Positions 15,594 to 27,077 are shown, counted from the first letter of the stretch. The stretch: DNA of 64,000 bases from JAILLW01 sp045640525 (GCA_045640525.1 JAZUFE010000055.1:1-64000), one strand, 5' to 3'. Notes: generated by a model from the sequence alone, not told the origin. Program-made: numbers and translations.

Positions 15594-18500
15594 ATGGATG
15601 GAAATAGACTGATTGATAAACTGCGTAAACACAAGATTAAGCAAAAGCAAAAGTATCAATATTATGATAATTTGATGCAACCGGCTAAGAACGCTAAGAA
15701 AGAGTGTATTCATTTCTTGGCGTCTTTAGGTAGGAACCACAAGATTTTGAAGTGGCCTATCTTTATACTGCTGGTTGCTTTTATTTTTGTATATAACTTC
15801 ATATACTATGCTCTTGTTAATTTGCGGGTAAGAGAAAAATTCGCAAGAGGTCTTGCTATGTTTATGACGGCAGTGCTTGTATTGACAAGCGTGGATCTTA
15901 CTGCACTGGCTATTCAGAATACCGAAAAGAGCAGGCAGTATTACGAGGTAACCGGATTCGAGGAAGAGTTTTCGGATACGTTGGAGGTGCCGTTCGGTAC
16001 CGAAATCGAAGATATGGAGCTTCCCGAAACGATTGTTGCCAACGTCGATTTGTATGAATTAACTTCGGATAAAGATAAAGAAGGCGAAGGAGCCGAAAAG
16101 ACACCGACTCCTACTCCGAGTGCGACTCCTTCGGCAACGCCTTCACAAACACCTACAGCAACACCTACGGAAGAGGCTGCCGAATCGCCCACACCTACAC
16201 CGAGCGATGAAGCGGTGGAGTCTCCCGTGCCTACGGAAACCCCCGAAGGCGATGTGACACCTACGGTTGAACCGACAGCTCCGGAGGATCCTTCTGCAGT
16301 TCCTACACAGGAACCTACGCCGGAGGAACAGACTAATCCCGAGCAACCCGAACAAGGTGGCGAAAACAATCCGGAGGAAACCCAGCCGGAAGAGAACAAT
16401 CAGGAAGAATCTCAGCCGGAAGAACCCGCATCGGAAGAGAACAATTCTTCAGACAATGGTGATGGTGGCGAAGGTACCGAAGAAACATCACATGAATTGC
16501 CCGAAAATTATTCCGAAATCACAGAAAATGTGGAAATTCAGGAAATGACGGCGGAAGAAACGGTTAACGAGGATGAGGACACTTCGGATGATAACGATGA
16601 GCCGAATGCTGAAGAAGGCTCCGAAGAAGATGGAGTTTCTGATGGAACCGAGGGCGAAGATACATATGAAGTGGTTGAATCAACCTCAATCGAACTTGCG
16701 GTAACCTGGAAGTGCGAAGAGTATGATCCGCTGGTTGAAGGTGAGTATATCTTTGTACCCGAAATGCCGGAAGAATATGATGGAATTACTGTCAAGTGTG
16801 CGATTGAACAGCCAAGTATTACCGTAATTGTGGGAGAGGCTAAGGCAATCAAATTAAGCACAGTCGTTGATGGGATTGAGATAGTACTTGAGGCTGAAGC
16901 CGGAGTGTTTAATTCTGATGTATCTTTGAATGCTGAGCGCATTGTTGATAAAGATATAGAAGAACTTTTGGAAGAAAGAATAGATGATGCCAATGAAGGT
17001 ACCGAGAACGAAACGGTTCTTGATGACTATATGGCTTTTGATATTACTGTTCTTGATAAGAATGGTGAAGAGGTGCAGCCCCGTGAGGTAGAGGGTGTTG
17101 ATCCTGCGAAGGCAGTTAGGGTCACATTTAAAGAAATTAAGGAGAAACTCGAAAGTGAAGAAACCGAAGAAGGAGAACAGAATCTTTCGGTTTACTATGT
17201 AGATGATGATATTACAACTCTTGAGGAAATGACGGCATCAAAGTCCGGTGATGATGTTTCATTCAATCCGGAGCATTTCTCGATTTATGTATGCCAGTGT
17301 ACGCACACATCTTATGCGACGGTTAACACTTGGGCGGAATTGTGCAAGAAGGTGCTCGGACAAACGGGTGATATAAGTGTTAAATTGGGTGCAGATATAA
17401 CGGAGACACCACTTACCGGTTATGCGACGGAAAATGGCTTGTACGTTGATGGAGGATGTAACTTAAACCTGAATATGAATGGATATAGCCTGACAGGGCA
17501 GGATGGACTTTCTCAGGTTATTTTGGTTGCCAACGGAGGTAAGCTTGAAATTCATAATACGACAGGTGTGGATGCAGCGATTGTAGCCAATAACAATAAT
17601 TATGCAATTAAGGTTACCGGATCAGGATCATCGATGTCATTGTATGGAGCTACCGTTAAGAATGACAAGGGTTCGGGAACCATAGTTCTTGCTGATAATG
17701 GTGCCACAGTTAATCTAAACGGTGGTGAATTGTATGGATCAGGAACAGGTCTTATGGTAAGCAATTCTTCAACCGGCAATTTGTATGATGCTTCGATTGT
17801 AGGTGTGAAGAGAGGTGTTAATATTTCTAACGGTTATGTAGATTTGAAACATAACTCTTCTATAGCAGAGTATTCTGACTGCGGTATATACTTGAATAAT
17901 ACTTCGACCGGATCATTGACTGTTGAAAATGCGGATATTATCGGAAGTTCTTCGTATAACACGGTGGGAATTAACTGTAATGCGGGTTCGATTGTGAATC
18001 TTGGTTCGGGAATTTCCATGAGTAACAGCACTGATATCAAAATCTCAGGATATGAGAGCGGACTGTCAACAGGGGATGTGCCTAAGGCTGATACACTGAT
18101 TCATCTTAATATGGTTCCGTCCAATGTGCTTAGCATTGCGGTTGGTGGAATGACGTTATCTTCCGGACCGGTACAGTTTACGGATAACTATGTTAGCGGT
18201 TCTGAGAGTAAATTCAAGTCTGCGGTAAGTACAAGTTACGATGTGTGGAAAGAAAGTAATTCCTTATATGTAGGTGCTAAAGCAGACTGTCGAATTACTG
18301 CTCAAGCTCAAAACAGTTTCCAAAACAAAACAACAGCCGGTACGGATGTTATCGCAGGTACGGTTCAAATCGGTTCCGGAAGCGTTACAACACAGGCTAT
18401 TGATTCAACCAAAGCAACCAATCTGAGCAATACGGGAAGCAGCGTGGATACCATAGTTAAGTATGGTGCTCAGGTTACGATGAAGACTACACTGATTAAT

Positions 18501-21500
18501 TCTGATAAATACGTATTTACAGGATGGAAAAACAGTAAGGGAACCATTGTTTCAACCGATACAACATACGTATTTACAGCATCTGAAAGTGAAGTATACA
18601 CGGCGGTGTATACCAAGAAGAAGGGAATAATAACTGTAAAGAGCGCTGATACAACCAAAGGTAAGGTTACCGGAGGAGGAACCGGTGAATATGACACAAT
18701 AGTTACAATTAAAGCGGCACCGGAAAACGGATATGAATTTAAGCAATGGAATGATGGTAAAATTGTAACCCGTGAGATAACACGAGGATCACTTAAGGAT
18801 ATAGAACGAGATATTGTCGTTACAGGTGATGAAACTTATACGGCTCAATTCGGTATACCGGATGCTTCAAAAACCGCTTCGGGCAATATTTATGCAGGTG
18901 TGCAAAAGGGAACCGGAAATCCTCCGGAAATAGATGGAAAAACGGGGAAAAGGACACAACTTTTGTTCTTACTAAATCAAGAACCGTTGAATCAGGTAGG
19001 TGATACAGCGGCCATAGGAAAACTTCCGCAAGGTTCCGCAAGACTTGAGGTTATTTCGAAGGAAGACTATTTGAAAGGTTATAATGCTTTTAATGAAGGT
19101 TATAGTCGAATTCCTACATATTCTAAATCAGGCGATGGGAAAGAAACTTTTGATAAGTATACAGATGGTTATAGCTGTAAAAACACGGGCGTCTATGTCC
19201 ATGTTGTGGAAACCGGAGACGGTTTTGACGGTTGTAAATTGGGCTATATAGAATATGACGCAGCGAAAGGTTGTTGGAGATATTGGTGTGGATGGCATGG
19301 TGTTCACGGACTTCCGGGATTTGATTTGTACACGTATATAGATACAGCACCTTTCACAGCAGGCGATATAGAGGTTACCAAAATTGATGATTTCATTCCG
19401 AGTGAGTCTTCCGATAAGATAACGGAGCAAACAATTGATGTTGAGGTTACTGCAAGAAAAGGACAATCCGGTGAAAAGACATATAAGCTTGTCGGAATCA
19501 ATTTTGAAGATGCGGCAATCGACTACAAGATTGGTGATAAGACAGTAGTATTTGAAATCGGCGGTGTTAAGTATACATATACTTTCCCTGAAGCCAAGGT
19601 TAACGGAGTTGAATACAAGACATTACAAGAGGCGGTTGACGCTGCTAACAGTGCCACATCCGAGGATGGACAGACTATTGATATTTCGATGATAGGACCG
19701 GCAGTTAGTAAGATAGATGCACCTGTTAATATTAATGTAAAGGAAGGTGTAACCTTTAAACTTTACGATGGATCAACTGTGGTTGCCGGAAAAGGCGGAG
19801 TTAAAGCATCGGTGGATAGTGACGGAACGGTTACGATTATTAATGGTTCGGCAACTGCTACTCCAAACAATAGCTCTGAGCTTAAGGTCGGCGTTGGTGA
19901 AAATGGTGCCATAGTTACGACCAAGACATCCGTAACTATTAATGCCAAGGAGGTGCAGGAGGGCGGAGAAACCGTAGTTAAGAAGGAGATTATTCCAAGT
20001 GCCGATATTAACGAGATAGTTATAAGCCCGGATGGTGATCCTAACCATACGGTCACATATTATAACTGTGATGCCGGTAAGGGTTATGGCATTAATGAAG
20101 GTGTTCTGACACAGGAAGATAAAGTAGTTATTACCAAGGGCACAGAATATGACCTGAAGGTAGAACTTAACGGAAGTCAGACCGTGGTTGAAACAGATTC
20201 GTCCAATAACGGTACGACAACCATTACCAAGGGGAACAGTGTCGAACAAGGTGGAGATTTCCTTAAAGTAGAATCGAAGGCTGCTCATGATGATATTACT
20301 ATCAATACTGACGGTTCGAATGAAACTACATATACAACCAACACTGAAAACACAATTATTTGGGTAGCTCCCGGCAAAGAGAAAACCGAACAGGGAGATA
20401 TCATTAATGAAGTCATTTTGAACCATGGTTCAGTGGATGTATCTAAAAACGGTGAAGTTACAACTAAGGATGGAACCGTATTTAAAAATACAAGTAATAA
20501 TGAAACGATAACTGTAAGTGCAGATGATACCGACGGTAAGGGAGAAATCAGTATTCCTTCAGGCGCAAGTGCTGAAATAACACCGAACGGCATTGATGAG
20601 CCTATATATGTATCTGTTCCGCCTGCTAAACCGGGCGCTGCACAGAATTCTCCGGTAGTAGTCAAACCTACGGAAGAGGGTGTCATTATTGAAGCTGAAG
20701 CAGGAAATCCTGTCATAATTGGCGAAGGTGATAATAAGCAAGAATATATTACAGGTGATTATGAGACTGTAATAGAAATAAGTGAAAACGAAGGCGGAGA
20801 AGTAATACCTGTAGTTAAGGGGGGAAGTGTAATACTGCAACCCGGTCAGACTATTATCGACTCCAATGGAGTAACATTTACCAATCCACCGACCAAACCC
20901 GGAGAGAATCCCAAACCTTTAACGTTGAACGTTACGGACGGGGAACCGACAGATGTTAAAACAACGGATGGAGGAAGCTTTACGTACCAGTTACCGGGAG
21001 CAGACAGTCCTACTGAGTTCAATAATCCAAGTTCCGGTGATGCAACATTCAGTGTAACTCAGGATGGAGATATATCATTAAGCTCTAAGGTGGATCTTAA
21101 AGGCGGTGGTGACCCCGGAGAAGAAAAAGGGGTTAGCATTTCAACCGGTGAGGGCGATACGGAAGTTAAACCCGATTCCGGCAATACCGGAATAATAAGT
21201 GTAGATACAGAAGAGAAGACAGTCACCGTCAAAAAGGAAGGTGACAAGGTTACTATTGGCGGACAGGAATACACGACAACAGAGAGTAATACAGTAATTA
21301 AAGTTGGTGACGATGGACCTGAACTTATAAGCGGTGGAATTACGTTGGATAGCGATAATTCTATTATAGTCAATGGTACCGAAGTCAAATCCGATGAAGA
21401 AGGCGGCCTGGCTGTTGAAAAGAAGCCCGACGGAGGTCTTGATATTAAGGTTCCCGAAGGTGGTACTTTCACGGTTGAGACTCCCGGAAATACATCTACG

Positions 21501-24500
21501 GATGTAACATTCAGCAATCCAAATGAAGGTGATGCTACATATGAGATTTCACCTTCGGGCGGTGTCGTTCTTCCGACTGATACTGAGACGGTATGTAAAC
21601 ACGGAGAGGAAGAAATTATTGTTAAACCCACGCAGGACGGAACTGTGGTAACCCCTTCAACGGATGGTGTTACCGTTACAACTCCGAAGAATGCCGAGGT
21701 TGAAATTAACGGCAAGTCATATACCAATGAGTCCGGAGATAAGGATTTGGAACTTTCCGTAGACGGCGAAGACGTTATTCTTAAACGTGGTAAAGTTTCG
21801 GTAGATGAAGGCGGAGACATTACTCTTTATAACGGTGACAATATTACGGTTAGCGAGGGCTCTGCAAGTGTTGATGATACAGGTAATATTCTTGTACCGA
21901 ACGATGGTGAGATTACCATAACAGATAACGGAGAAAAGACTACTTTCAAATCAACTTCGGATGATACGGCAGTTGTAATCGACCCCGAAACCGGAACAAC
22001 CGTCCTTAAGGATGGTTCCGTTGAAATCGGCAAGGGCAGCGGACTTAACGTGGTTTATGAGAAGACCCCCGTTTATGATGGCGGTGAAATCGTAGATTAC
22101 GAAGAAAAGATAATGAATATTGAAAGTACCGGAGATGTTCCTGCCGAGGTTAAGGTAGAATCGGACGGTACAGGCACTATAGAAGTTCCCAAGGGAGGTT
22201 CCGTTCGTATTGAAAGCAGTACCGAGGAAGGCGATACGGCAACTAACGTTGTTAAGGTGCCTGAAGGCTCATCCGGCGGAGTAACAATTAAGACTCAGAC
22301 CGACGGTTCGGTTGATGCCGAGCTTGGCAACGGCGAATCGGTTTCGGTTAACGGCAATGAGTATACGGCTAAAGAGAGCAGTACCAAGATTAACGTGGGT
22401 GGAGACGGAGCTACACTTGATAATGGTTCCGTAGCACTCGATCCGGGTGAATCAATCAATGCCGGCGGTTCCAATGTATCCAACAGCGGTTCTAAAGGAA
22501 CCGAGGTCGTAATACATACGGAGGTTACTACCACTCCGAGCGGCGAAGAGAACAGAGAAACTACTATTGAAGCTCCTAAGGGCGGTAAGTTTACTCTGTC
22601 CGAGGAAGGTAAGACGGACGGCTATACATTTACCAATCCTTCTTCAAATTCCGAAACCTACACGGTTAATAATGAGGGCAATCTCGTGCTTGAAGACGGT
22701 GCTCCGATTCAGGCCAAGGTTGGAGGTAAAGATATAGAAATCAGCGGACCTTCCGGTGATGACATAGAACTTAAAGTTACGCAGGACGGTATTAATCTTA
22801 AAGCTGAGTCAGGCGACGACATTAAGGTAGGCAGCAATACCGTTAAGAATACAACACCGGCCGGCGAGGAATTCAATCTTGTCGTTGATGATAAGGGCGA
22901 GATGAATCTCTTTGACGGTGATGTGGAACTTCCTACGGGAAGCAAGGTGAATGTTATTGACTCTAACGGTCAAAAGACAAAGATAGAAAATACCGGCAAT
23001 TCCGAAGAAACGGAAGTTAAGGTAAGTGATGACGGCAATGTCACATTCTCACATAAAGCCCCTGAAGAGGGTGAGTCGGATCCTTCGAATGCTTCGGTTA
23101 AGCTGACGGGTCCTGACGGTACGACCAATACATATATGGCAACCGAAGACGGTAAAGATATAGTTATTAAGACGGATTCGGGTTCTTCTACTCCGGAACT
23201 TGTGAGCGGAACTGTAGAGCTTAAGGGCGGAAATGAGCCAAGCAGCATAGTTGTTAACGGACTTAGCGTAAGTAATGAAGGTACGCAGGATGGTGTGGTT
23301 GTATCCAAGACCGATGAGGGCGGTACACCGACAACATCACTGAAGGTTGAGCCGGGAAGTTCATTCGGACTTTCGTCTCCGGGTAATGAAGACGATGCTT
23401 ATATCTTTACCAATCCAAGCTCGGCACCGGCGGCTGACTATAACGTGGATACCAACGGTAATCTTGAACTGAATCCGGGAAGCTCGATAAGCTTCAAGGA
23501 TTCCAACGGCAAGGAATCTACTGTTTCGATACCTTCTACCGAGCAGAGTTCTAAGATAACTGTCGATGAGGATGGCGTTAAGATTATTGCCGAGAACGGT
23601 AAATTGGTTGAGGTTAACGGTGTTAAGTACAGAAACCACAGTCCTGAGCAGCTGATTCTTTCGGTGGACGAAGAGGGAGATACCATTCTTAAGCAAGGAA
23701 CAACGGGTCTTAGGGAAGGTGAACATATCACTGTTGAAACTAAGGATGAAACCGGCCAAACAACAGGTAAAGTTAAGGTAACGATGCCTCCTATTGAAGG
23801 AACGGCACCTCCTGCAGACTATATTGCAGCGGACGGTACCATTACATCTCAGAATCTTTCGGAGAGAAAATACATTCTGACCGATGATAAGGGTCAGACT
23901 ACCGAAATTACGACGAAGCCGAGCGCCGAGCAGGCAGTGCAGATTAAGGCAACCGAGGACGGCTTCGTATTGGAGAAAGGAACCGTTGAAGTTCCTAAGG
24001 GAAGTGAGGTAATAGTTAACGGTTCGGTTATCGCCAACACAGGTGATGAAGGCAGTGTAATCGAAGTTAAGAAGAACGAGTCCGGAAGTACGGAATTTAC
24101 GCTCGGTGAGGGCGCATCGTTCGCAATGGCCGATCCTAAGGGCGAGAGTAAGTACGAGTTTAAGAATCCTCAAACCGCACAATCTAACTTCACGTTAGAT
24201 TCTGACGGTAATATTACTCTTGGCGAGGGAAGTTCTTTGAGCTTCGGTCAAAAGGGTGAGGAGCCCACTATTATCGAAAATGCCAGCGCGGGCACCGGTG
24301 TTAAGGTAACGCAGGATGGTGTAACTTTGAACATACCTCAGGGCGGTTCGGTTACAATCGGCGGCATTGAATATAAGAATAATGATGACAGCGCACCGAT
24401 GAGCATAGCTATTAATGAAGAAGGTGAAGCTGTGTTGGTAGACGGTACAATTCAGCTTGATGCCGGTCAGACAATCAATGTTAAGGATTCGACAGGTAAG

Positions 24501-27077
24501 TATGTTCCTGTTGAAGGAACCGGAGCAGTGGTTAACGATAACGGCGAAGTCAGTGTACCTGCAGATACTACGGTTACGATAGGTGACCATGAATATAATG
24601 TTAACAGTCCGACAGGAGCAACCATTGAGGTTCCGGGAGCAGGCAAGACACCTGTTCTGACATCGGGCAGTGTAGACCTTAAGGAAGATGATGCAATTGC
24701 CGTTACGACGGGAACATCCCCTGAATCAATACAGACCGTTACCAACAAAGGCAATGTTGATCCGGAGGCAGAACCTTCGAATATTAAGGTTTCAAGTGAC
24801 GGAACGCTGAATGTTCCTAATGGCACTAAACTTGATGTTAAGGGAGATTCTAAAGAAAACGGTGAAGGGCTTAAGGTTGAATCGACACCGGGTGCTACAG
24901 TAGTTATTAACGATGGCACATATGAGAGCAAAGATACAAGCGGCTCATTCAAGCTTGATGTTAACGGAAACAGCGGCGAGGTTAAGCTTGACGGCGGTGT
25001 GGCGGTTGAAGTTACCAACGGTAACCTGACAGTCGGCGGTACAACGATTTCAACTACAGGTGACAAGGCTGTATCGGTTAAGGATAATAAAGGCTCTTTG
25101 AAACCTGATATCTTTGTGGAACCGGGCGGAAACGTAACTATCGGTTCAACTACCGGACAGGGTAAGGTAGAAGTTAAGATACCTGCAGATACCGAAGAAG
25201 AGCCCAAGGATCCTAAGAAGGTTTCAATTGATTCTTCAGGCAATGTTTCGGTTGAAGTAGAAGCCGGTGAAGAAGTAACGGTCGGTGGTATCACATATAC
25301 CGCAGGAACCGAAGGCAAGATAGTTGTAAACGGCCAAACAGGTGCATTGGATACCAACAAGACGAATGCACTTCCCGCTTCAATGATTGATCCTTCAAGC
25401 TTTAATAAGGATACTTATTCGTATAAGGTTCCGGCCGGCTCAAGTGTAGATGTCGGTGGCGTTACATATGTAGCTCCTAAGACAGGAATGACTCTTATCG
25501 GTAATGAAAACGGAAATCCTGTAATTCAGGTAGCTAAGGCCGGCTCAACCGTAACGGTTAACGGCAAAGAGTATACAACAGGCTCTGATAATGCACAGTT
25601 CGTGGTTAATAATGACGGCAGTGTCACATTGAAGAACGCCGGAAGTTCTTTGAACGTATCGGGAAATACACCTATTGAGGTGGATGGCAATAAGTATACG
25701 GGAAGCAAGGACGGAAGCTATACGGTAACACATACCTCTGAGGGTGATGTTGTTTCAACCAAGAACGGAAGTAATGTTTCCGTTACTGTAGGACAGGGTA
25801 ATTCGGTTATTCTGGACGGTGTTAAGAATGACAAGGGTGATAATATAGTAATCACTTCGGGAACATCAACACCTACAACAGTTGTGGTTGATAAAACCAA
25901 GATGGGAGATAACGGATCTTATCAGGTTGATATTATTGCAGGCGGAAATACTGTTCTGAAACCGGTATATGATTCTGAAGGTAAATTGATCGGTTATGAA
26001 ACGGCTGTTAAGCCGGCTCCGGCACCTTCGCATGATGATGACGATGAAGGCTCAAGCTCGGGATCGGGTGATTCTTCGGGATCATCGGAACCTGCATATG
26101 TACCGGCAGTTAAGGCTAAGGCAAGTCCGAGCCCGATGGTTTCTCCGATGCCTCTGCCTACAGGTGAAACTACAGCTAAGGTTACTACGGGAAAGAAATA
26201 TACACTCAAGGTTAATAACGGAGAAATTGTTAATACCGAGAACGAAGACAATCCGGATACCGGTTTGAATGAAAACGGTGGTGACAATCCGGAAACTACC
26301 GGAAATACAGGTACTACCGAAAATGTTCCGCAAACTCCGAGTGATGATGAGAATATTCCGAATGTGACCGAAACAGAGTTTACATTAGTGGAAGTAGCGG
26401 AGGATGAAGTGATTCCCGAAATTCCCGTAATCGGCGAAGTTGAAGTCGACATGGGAACCGGTAAGATTAATGTAACTGCGGACGGCGGTAATATTAAATC
26501 TTTGCCGAATGTAATTAAGGCATGTCTTAACAATGACGATTTGAACAGCGTTAAGAGCGGAAGTAACATAAGAATCAGGCTCAAGATTGATAAACTGGCC
26601 GAAAACATTCCTCAAAAAGAAAAGGACGAAATGATGGCAGCATTTGCCAAGTTTGCTCCTGAAGTAGACGGATTGACTTTTGGTGATTACATCGATGTAT
26701 CTTTGGAAATGCAGGTAGATGACGGAGAATGGACGAAGCTTCATGATCTCAATGAGGAAATCGAAATTGAGATGGATGTTCCCGAGAATCTGCAAAAAGA
26801 CGGACGTACATTCTGGGTAATGCGTAATCATGAAGGCGAGTGTGATATGCTTGATGATATTGATTCGGTTCAGAATACAGTAACCTTCAAGACGAAACTC
26901 TTCTCTGCTTATGCTTTATATTACACAGATGCACCGGTTGAGCCCGGAAGTGTTCATTTCAGTACTGTTAATACGGTTACGGTAGTAACAATAATTGCGT
27001 TAGCCCTGATAGTTGCAGCCGGATTGTTCATGTTCTTCGTAGTATACAAGAGACGTAAGGATGAGGAAGAGGCTTAA
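15594..27077 (+). CDS. Giant repetitive surface protein, 3,827 residues
   Basis: ATG 15594 is chosen because GAGGGG (15581-15586) is seven bases before it; ATG 15588 is too close. The cytosolic start is basic, followed by a membrane segment (WPIFILLVAFIFVYNFIYYA) and a second hydrophobic stretch ending LTALA, a possible signal-peptidase site. Next come a Pro/Thr/Glu-rich stalk (residues about 170-360), a beta-helix-like region (about 570-810), two InlB-type bacterial repeats (about 950-1085; YTAVYT, APENGYEFKQWNDG), and then over 2,000 residues of repeats. These carry VNGxEY, GNLxLxxG and FTNPSS-type signatures. A Ser/Gly/Asp linker and a terminal domain (about 3595-3775) lead to a membrane helix and tail (YKRRKDEEEA). 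There is no LPxTG. An adhesin or S-layer-like structural role is inferred. Transcribed alone, with a strong terminator. Confidence 0.85.
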   Translation: MDGNRLIDKLRKHKIKQKQKYQYYDNLMQPAKNAKKECIHFLASLGRNHKILKWPIFILLVAFIFVYNFIYYALVNLRVREKFARGLAMFMTAVLVLTSVDLTALAIQNTEKSRQYYEVTGFEEEFSDTLEVPFGTEIEDMELPETIVANVDLYELTSDKDKEGEGAEKTPTPTPSATPSATPSQTPTATPTEEAAESPTPTPSDEAVESPVPTETPEGDVTPTVEPTAPEDPSAVPTQEPTPEEQTNPEQPEQGGENNPEETQPEENNQEESQPEEPASEENNSSDNGDGGEGTEETSHELPENYSEITENVEIQEMTAEETVNEDEDTSDDNDEPNAEEGSEEDGVSDGTEGEDTYEVVESTSIELAVTWKCEEYDPLVEGEYIFVPEMPEEYDGITVKCAIEQPSITVIVGEAKAIKLSTVVDGIEIVLEAEAGVFNSDVSLNAERIVDKDIEELLEERIDDANEGTENETVLDDYMAFDITVLDKNGEEVQPREVEGVDPAKAVRVTFKEIKEKLESEETEEGEQNLSVYYVDDDITTLEEMTASKSGDDVSFNPEHFSIYVCQCTHTSYATVNTWAELCKKVLGQTGDISVKLGADITETPLTGYATENGLYVDGGCNLNLNMNGYSLTGQDGLSQVILVANGGKLEIHNTTGVDAAIVANNNNYAIKVTGSGSSMSLYGATVKNDKGSGTIVLADNGATVNLNGGELYGSGTGLMVSNSSTGNLYDASIVGVKRGVNISNGYVDLKHNSSIAEYSDCGIYLNNTSTGSLTVENADIIGSSSYNTVGINCNAGSIVNLGSGISMSNSTDIKISGYESGLSTGDVPKADTLIHLNMVPSNVLSIAVGGMTLSSGPVQFTDNYVSGSESKFKSAVSTSYDVWKESNSLYVGAKADCRITAQAQNSFQNKTTAGTDVIAGTVQIGSGSVTTQAIDSTKATNLSNTGSSVDTIVKYGAQVTMKTTLINSDKYVFTGWKNSKGTIVSTDTTYVFTASESEVYTAVYTKKKGIITVKSADTTKGKVTGGGTGEYDTIVTIKAAPENGYEFKQWNDGKIVTREITRGSLKDIERDIVVTGDETYTAQFGIPDASKTASGNIYAGVQKGTGNPPEIDGKTGKRTQLLFLLNQEPLNQVGDTAAIGKLPQGSARLEVISKEDYLKGYNAFNEGYSRIPTYSKSGDGKETFDKYTDGYSCKNTGVYVHVVETGDGFDGCKLGYIEYDAAKGCWRYWCGWHGVHGLPGFDLYTYIDTAPFTAGDIEVTKIDDFIPSESSDKITEQTIDVEVTARKGQSGEKTYKLVGINFEDAAIDYKIGDKTVVFEIGGVKYTYTFPEAKVNGVEYKTLQEAVDAANSATSEDGQTIDISMIGPAVSKIDAPVNINVKEGVTFKLYDGSTVVAGKGGVKASVDSDGTVTIINGSATATPNNSSELKVGVGENGAIVTTKTSVTINAKEVQEGGETVVKKEIIPSADINEIVISPDGDPNHTVTYYNCDAGKGYGINEGVLTQEDKVVITKGTEYDLKVELNGSQTVVETDSSNNGTTTITKGNSVEQGGDFLKVESKAAHDDITINTDGSNETTYTTNTENTIIWVAPGKEKTEQGDIINEVILNHGSVDVSKNGEVTTKDGTVFKNTSNNETITVSADDTDGKGEISIPSGASAEITPNGIDEPIYVSVPPAKPGAAQNSPVVVKPTEEGVIIEAEAGNPVIIGEGDNKQEYITGDYETVIEISENEGGEVIPVVKGGSVILQPGQTIIDSNGVTFTNPPTKPGENPKPLTLNVTDGEPTDVKTTDGGSFTYQLPGADSPTEFNNPSSGDATFSVTQDGDISLSSKVDLKGGGDPGEEKGVSISTGEGDTEVKPDSGNTGIISVDTEEKTVTVKKEGDKVTIGGQEYTTTESNTVIKVGDDGPELISGGITLDSDNSIIVNGTEVKSDEEGGLAVEKKPDGGLDIKVPEGGTFTVETPGNTSTDVTFSNPNEGDATYEISPSGGVVLPTDTETVCKHGEEEIIVKPTQDGTVVTPSTDGVTVTTPKNAEVEINGKSYTNESGDKDLELSVDGEDVILKRGKVSVDEGGDITLYNGDNITVSEGSASVDDTGNILVPNDGEITITDNGEKTTFKSTSDDTAVVIDPETGTTVLKDGSVEIGKGSGLNVVYEKTPVYDGGEIVDYEEKIMNIESTGDVPAEVKVESDGTGTIEVPKGGSVRIESSTEEGDTATNVVKVPEGSSGGVTIKTQTDGSVDAELGNGESVSVNGNEYTAKESSTKINVGGDGATLDNGSVALDPGESINAGGSNVSNSGSKGTEVVIHTEVTTTPSGEENRETTIEAPKGGKFTLSEEGKTDGYTFTNPSSNSETYTVNNEGNLVLEDGAPIQAKVGGKDIEISGPSGDDIELKVTQDGINLKAESGDDIKVGSNTVKNTTPAGEEFNLVVDDKGEMNLFDGDVELPTGSKVNVIDSNGQKTKIENTGNSEETEVKVSDDGNVTFSHKAPEEGESDPSNASVKLTGPDGTTNTYMATEDGKDIVIKTDSGSSTPELVSGTVELKGGNEPSSIVVNGLSVSNEGTQDGVVVSKTDEGGTPTTSLKVEPGSSFGLSSPGNEDDAYIFTNPSSAPAADYNVDTNGNLELNPGSSISFKDSNGKESTVSIPSTEQSSKITVDEDGVKIIAENGKLVEVNGVKYRNHSPEQLILSVDEEGDTILKQGTTGLREGEHITVETKDETGQTTGKVKVTMPPIEGTAPPADYIAADGTITSQNLSERKYILTDDKGQTTEITTKPSAEQAVQIKATEDGFVLEKGTVEVPKGSEVIVNGSVIANTGDEGSVIEVKKNESGSTEFTLGEGASFAMADPKGESKYEFKNPQTAQSNFTLDSDGNITLGEGSSLSFGQKGEEPTIIENASAGTGVKVTQDGVTLNIPQGGSVTIGGIEYKNNDDSAPMSIAINEEGEAVLVDGTIQLDAGQTINVKDSTGKYVPVEGTGAVVNDNGEVSVPADTTVTIGDHEYNVNSPTGATIEVPGAGKTPVLTSGSVDLKEDDAIAVTTGTSPESIQTVTNKGNVDPEAEPSNIKVSSDGTLNVPNGTKLDVKGDSKENGEGLKVESTPGATVVINDGTYESKDTSGSFKLDVNGNSGEVKLDGGVAVEVTNGNLTVGGTTISTTGDKAVSVKDNKGSLKPDIFVEPGGNVTIGSTTGQGKVEVKIPADTEEEPKDPKKVSIDSSGNVSVEVEAGEEVTVGGITYTAGTEGKIVVNGQTGALDTNKTNALPASMIDPSSFNKDTYSYKVPAGSSVDVGGVTYVAPKTGMTLIGNENGNPVIQVAKAGSTVTVNGKEYTTGSDNAQFVVNNDGSVTLKNAGSSLNVSGNTPIEVDGNKYTGSKDGSYTVTHTSEGDVVSTKNGSNVSVTVGQGNSVILDGVKNDKGDNIVITSGTSTPTTVVVDKTKMGDNGSYQVDIIAGGNTVLKPVYDSEGKLIGYETAVKPAPAPSHDDDDEGSSSGSGDSSGSSEPAYVPAVKAKASPSPMVSPMPLPTGETTAKVTTGKKYTLKVNNGEIVNTENEDNPDTGLNENGGDNPETTGNTGTTENVPQTPSDDENIPNVTETEFTLVEVAEDEVIPEIPVIGEVEVDMGTGKINVTADGGNIKSLPNVIKACLNNDDLNSVKSGSNIRIRLKIDKLAENIPQKEKDEMMAAFAKFAPEVDGLTFGDYIDVSLEMQVDDGEWTKLHDLNEEIEIEMDVPENLQKDGRTFWVMRNHEGECDMLDDIDSVQNTVTFKTKLFSAYALYYTDAPVEPGSVHFSTVNTVTVVTIIALALIVAAGLFMFFVVYKRRKDEEEA

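Noticed and set aside
21059..21820. Several long minus-strand frames inside the giant gene
   Set aside because: They are Ser/Thr/Pro-rich antisense readings of the repeats, without start signals; the + strand frame is continuous over 11 kb.
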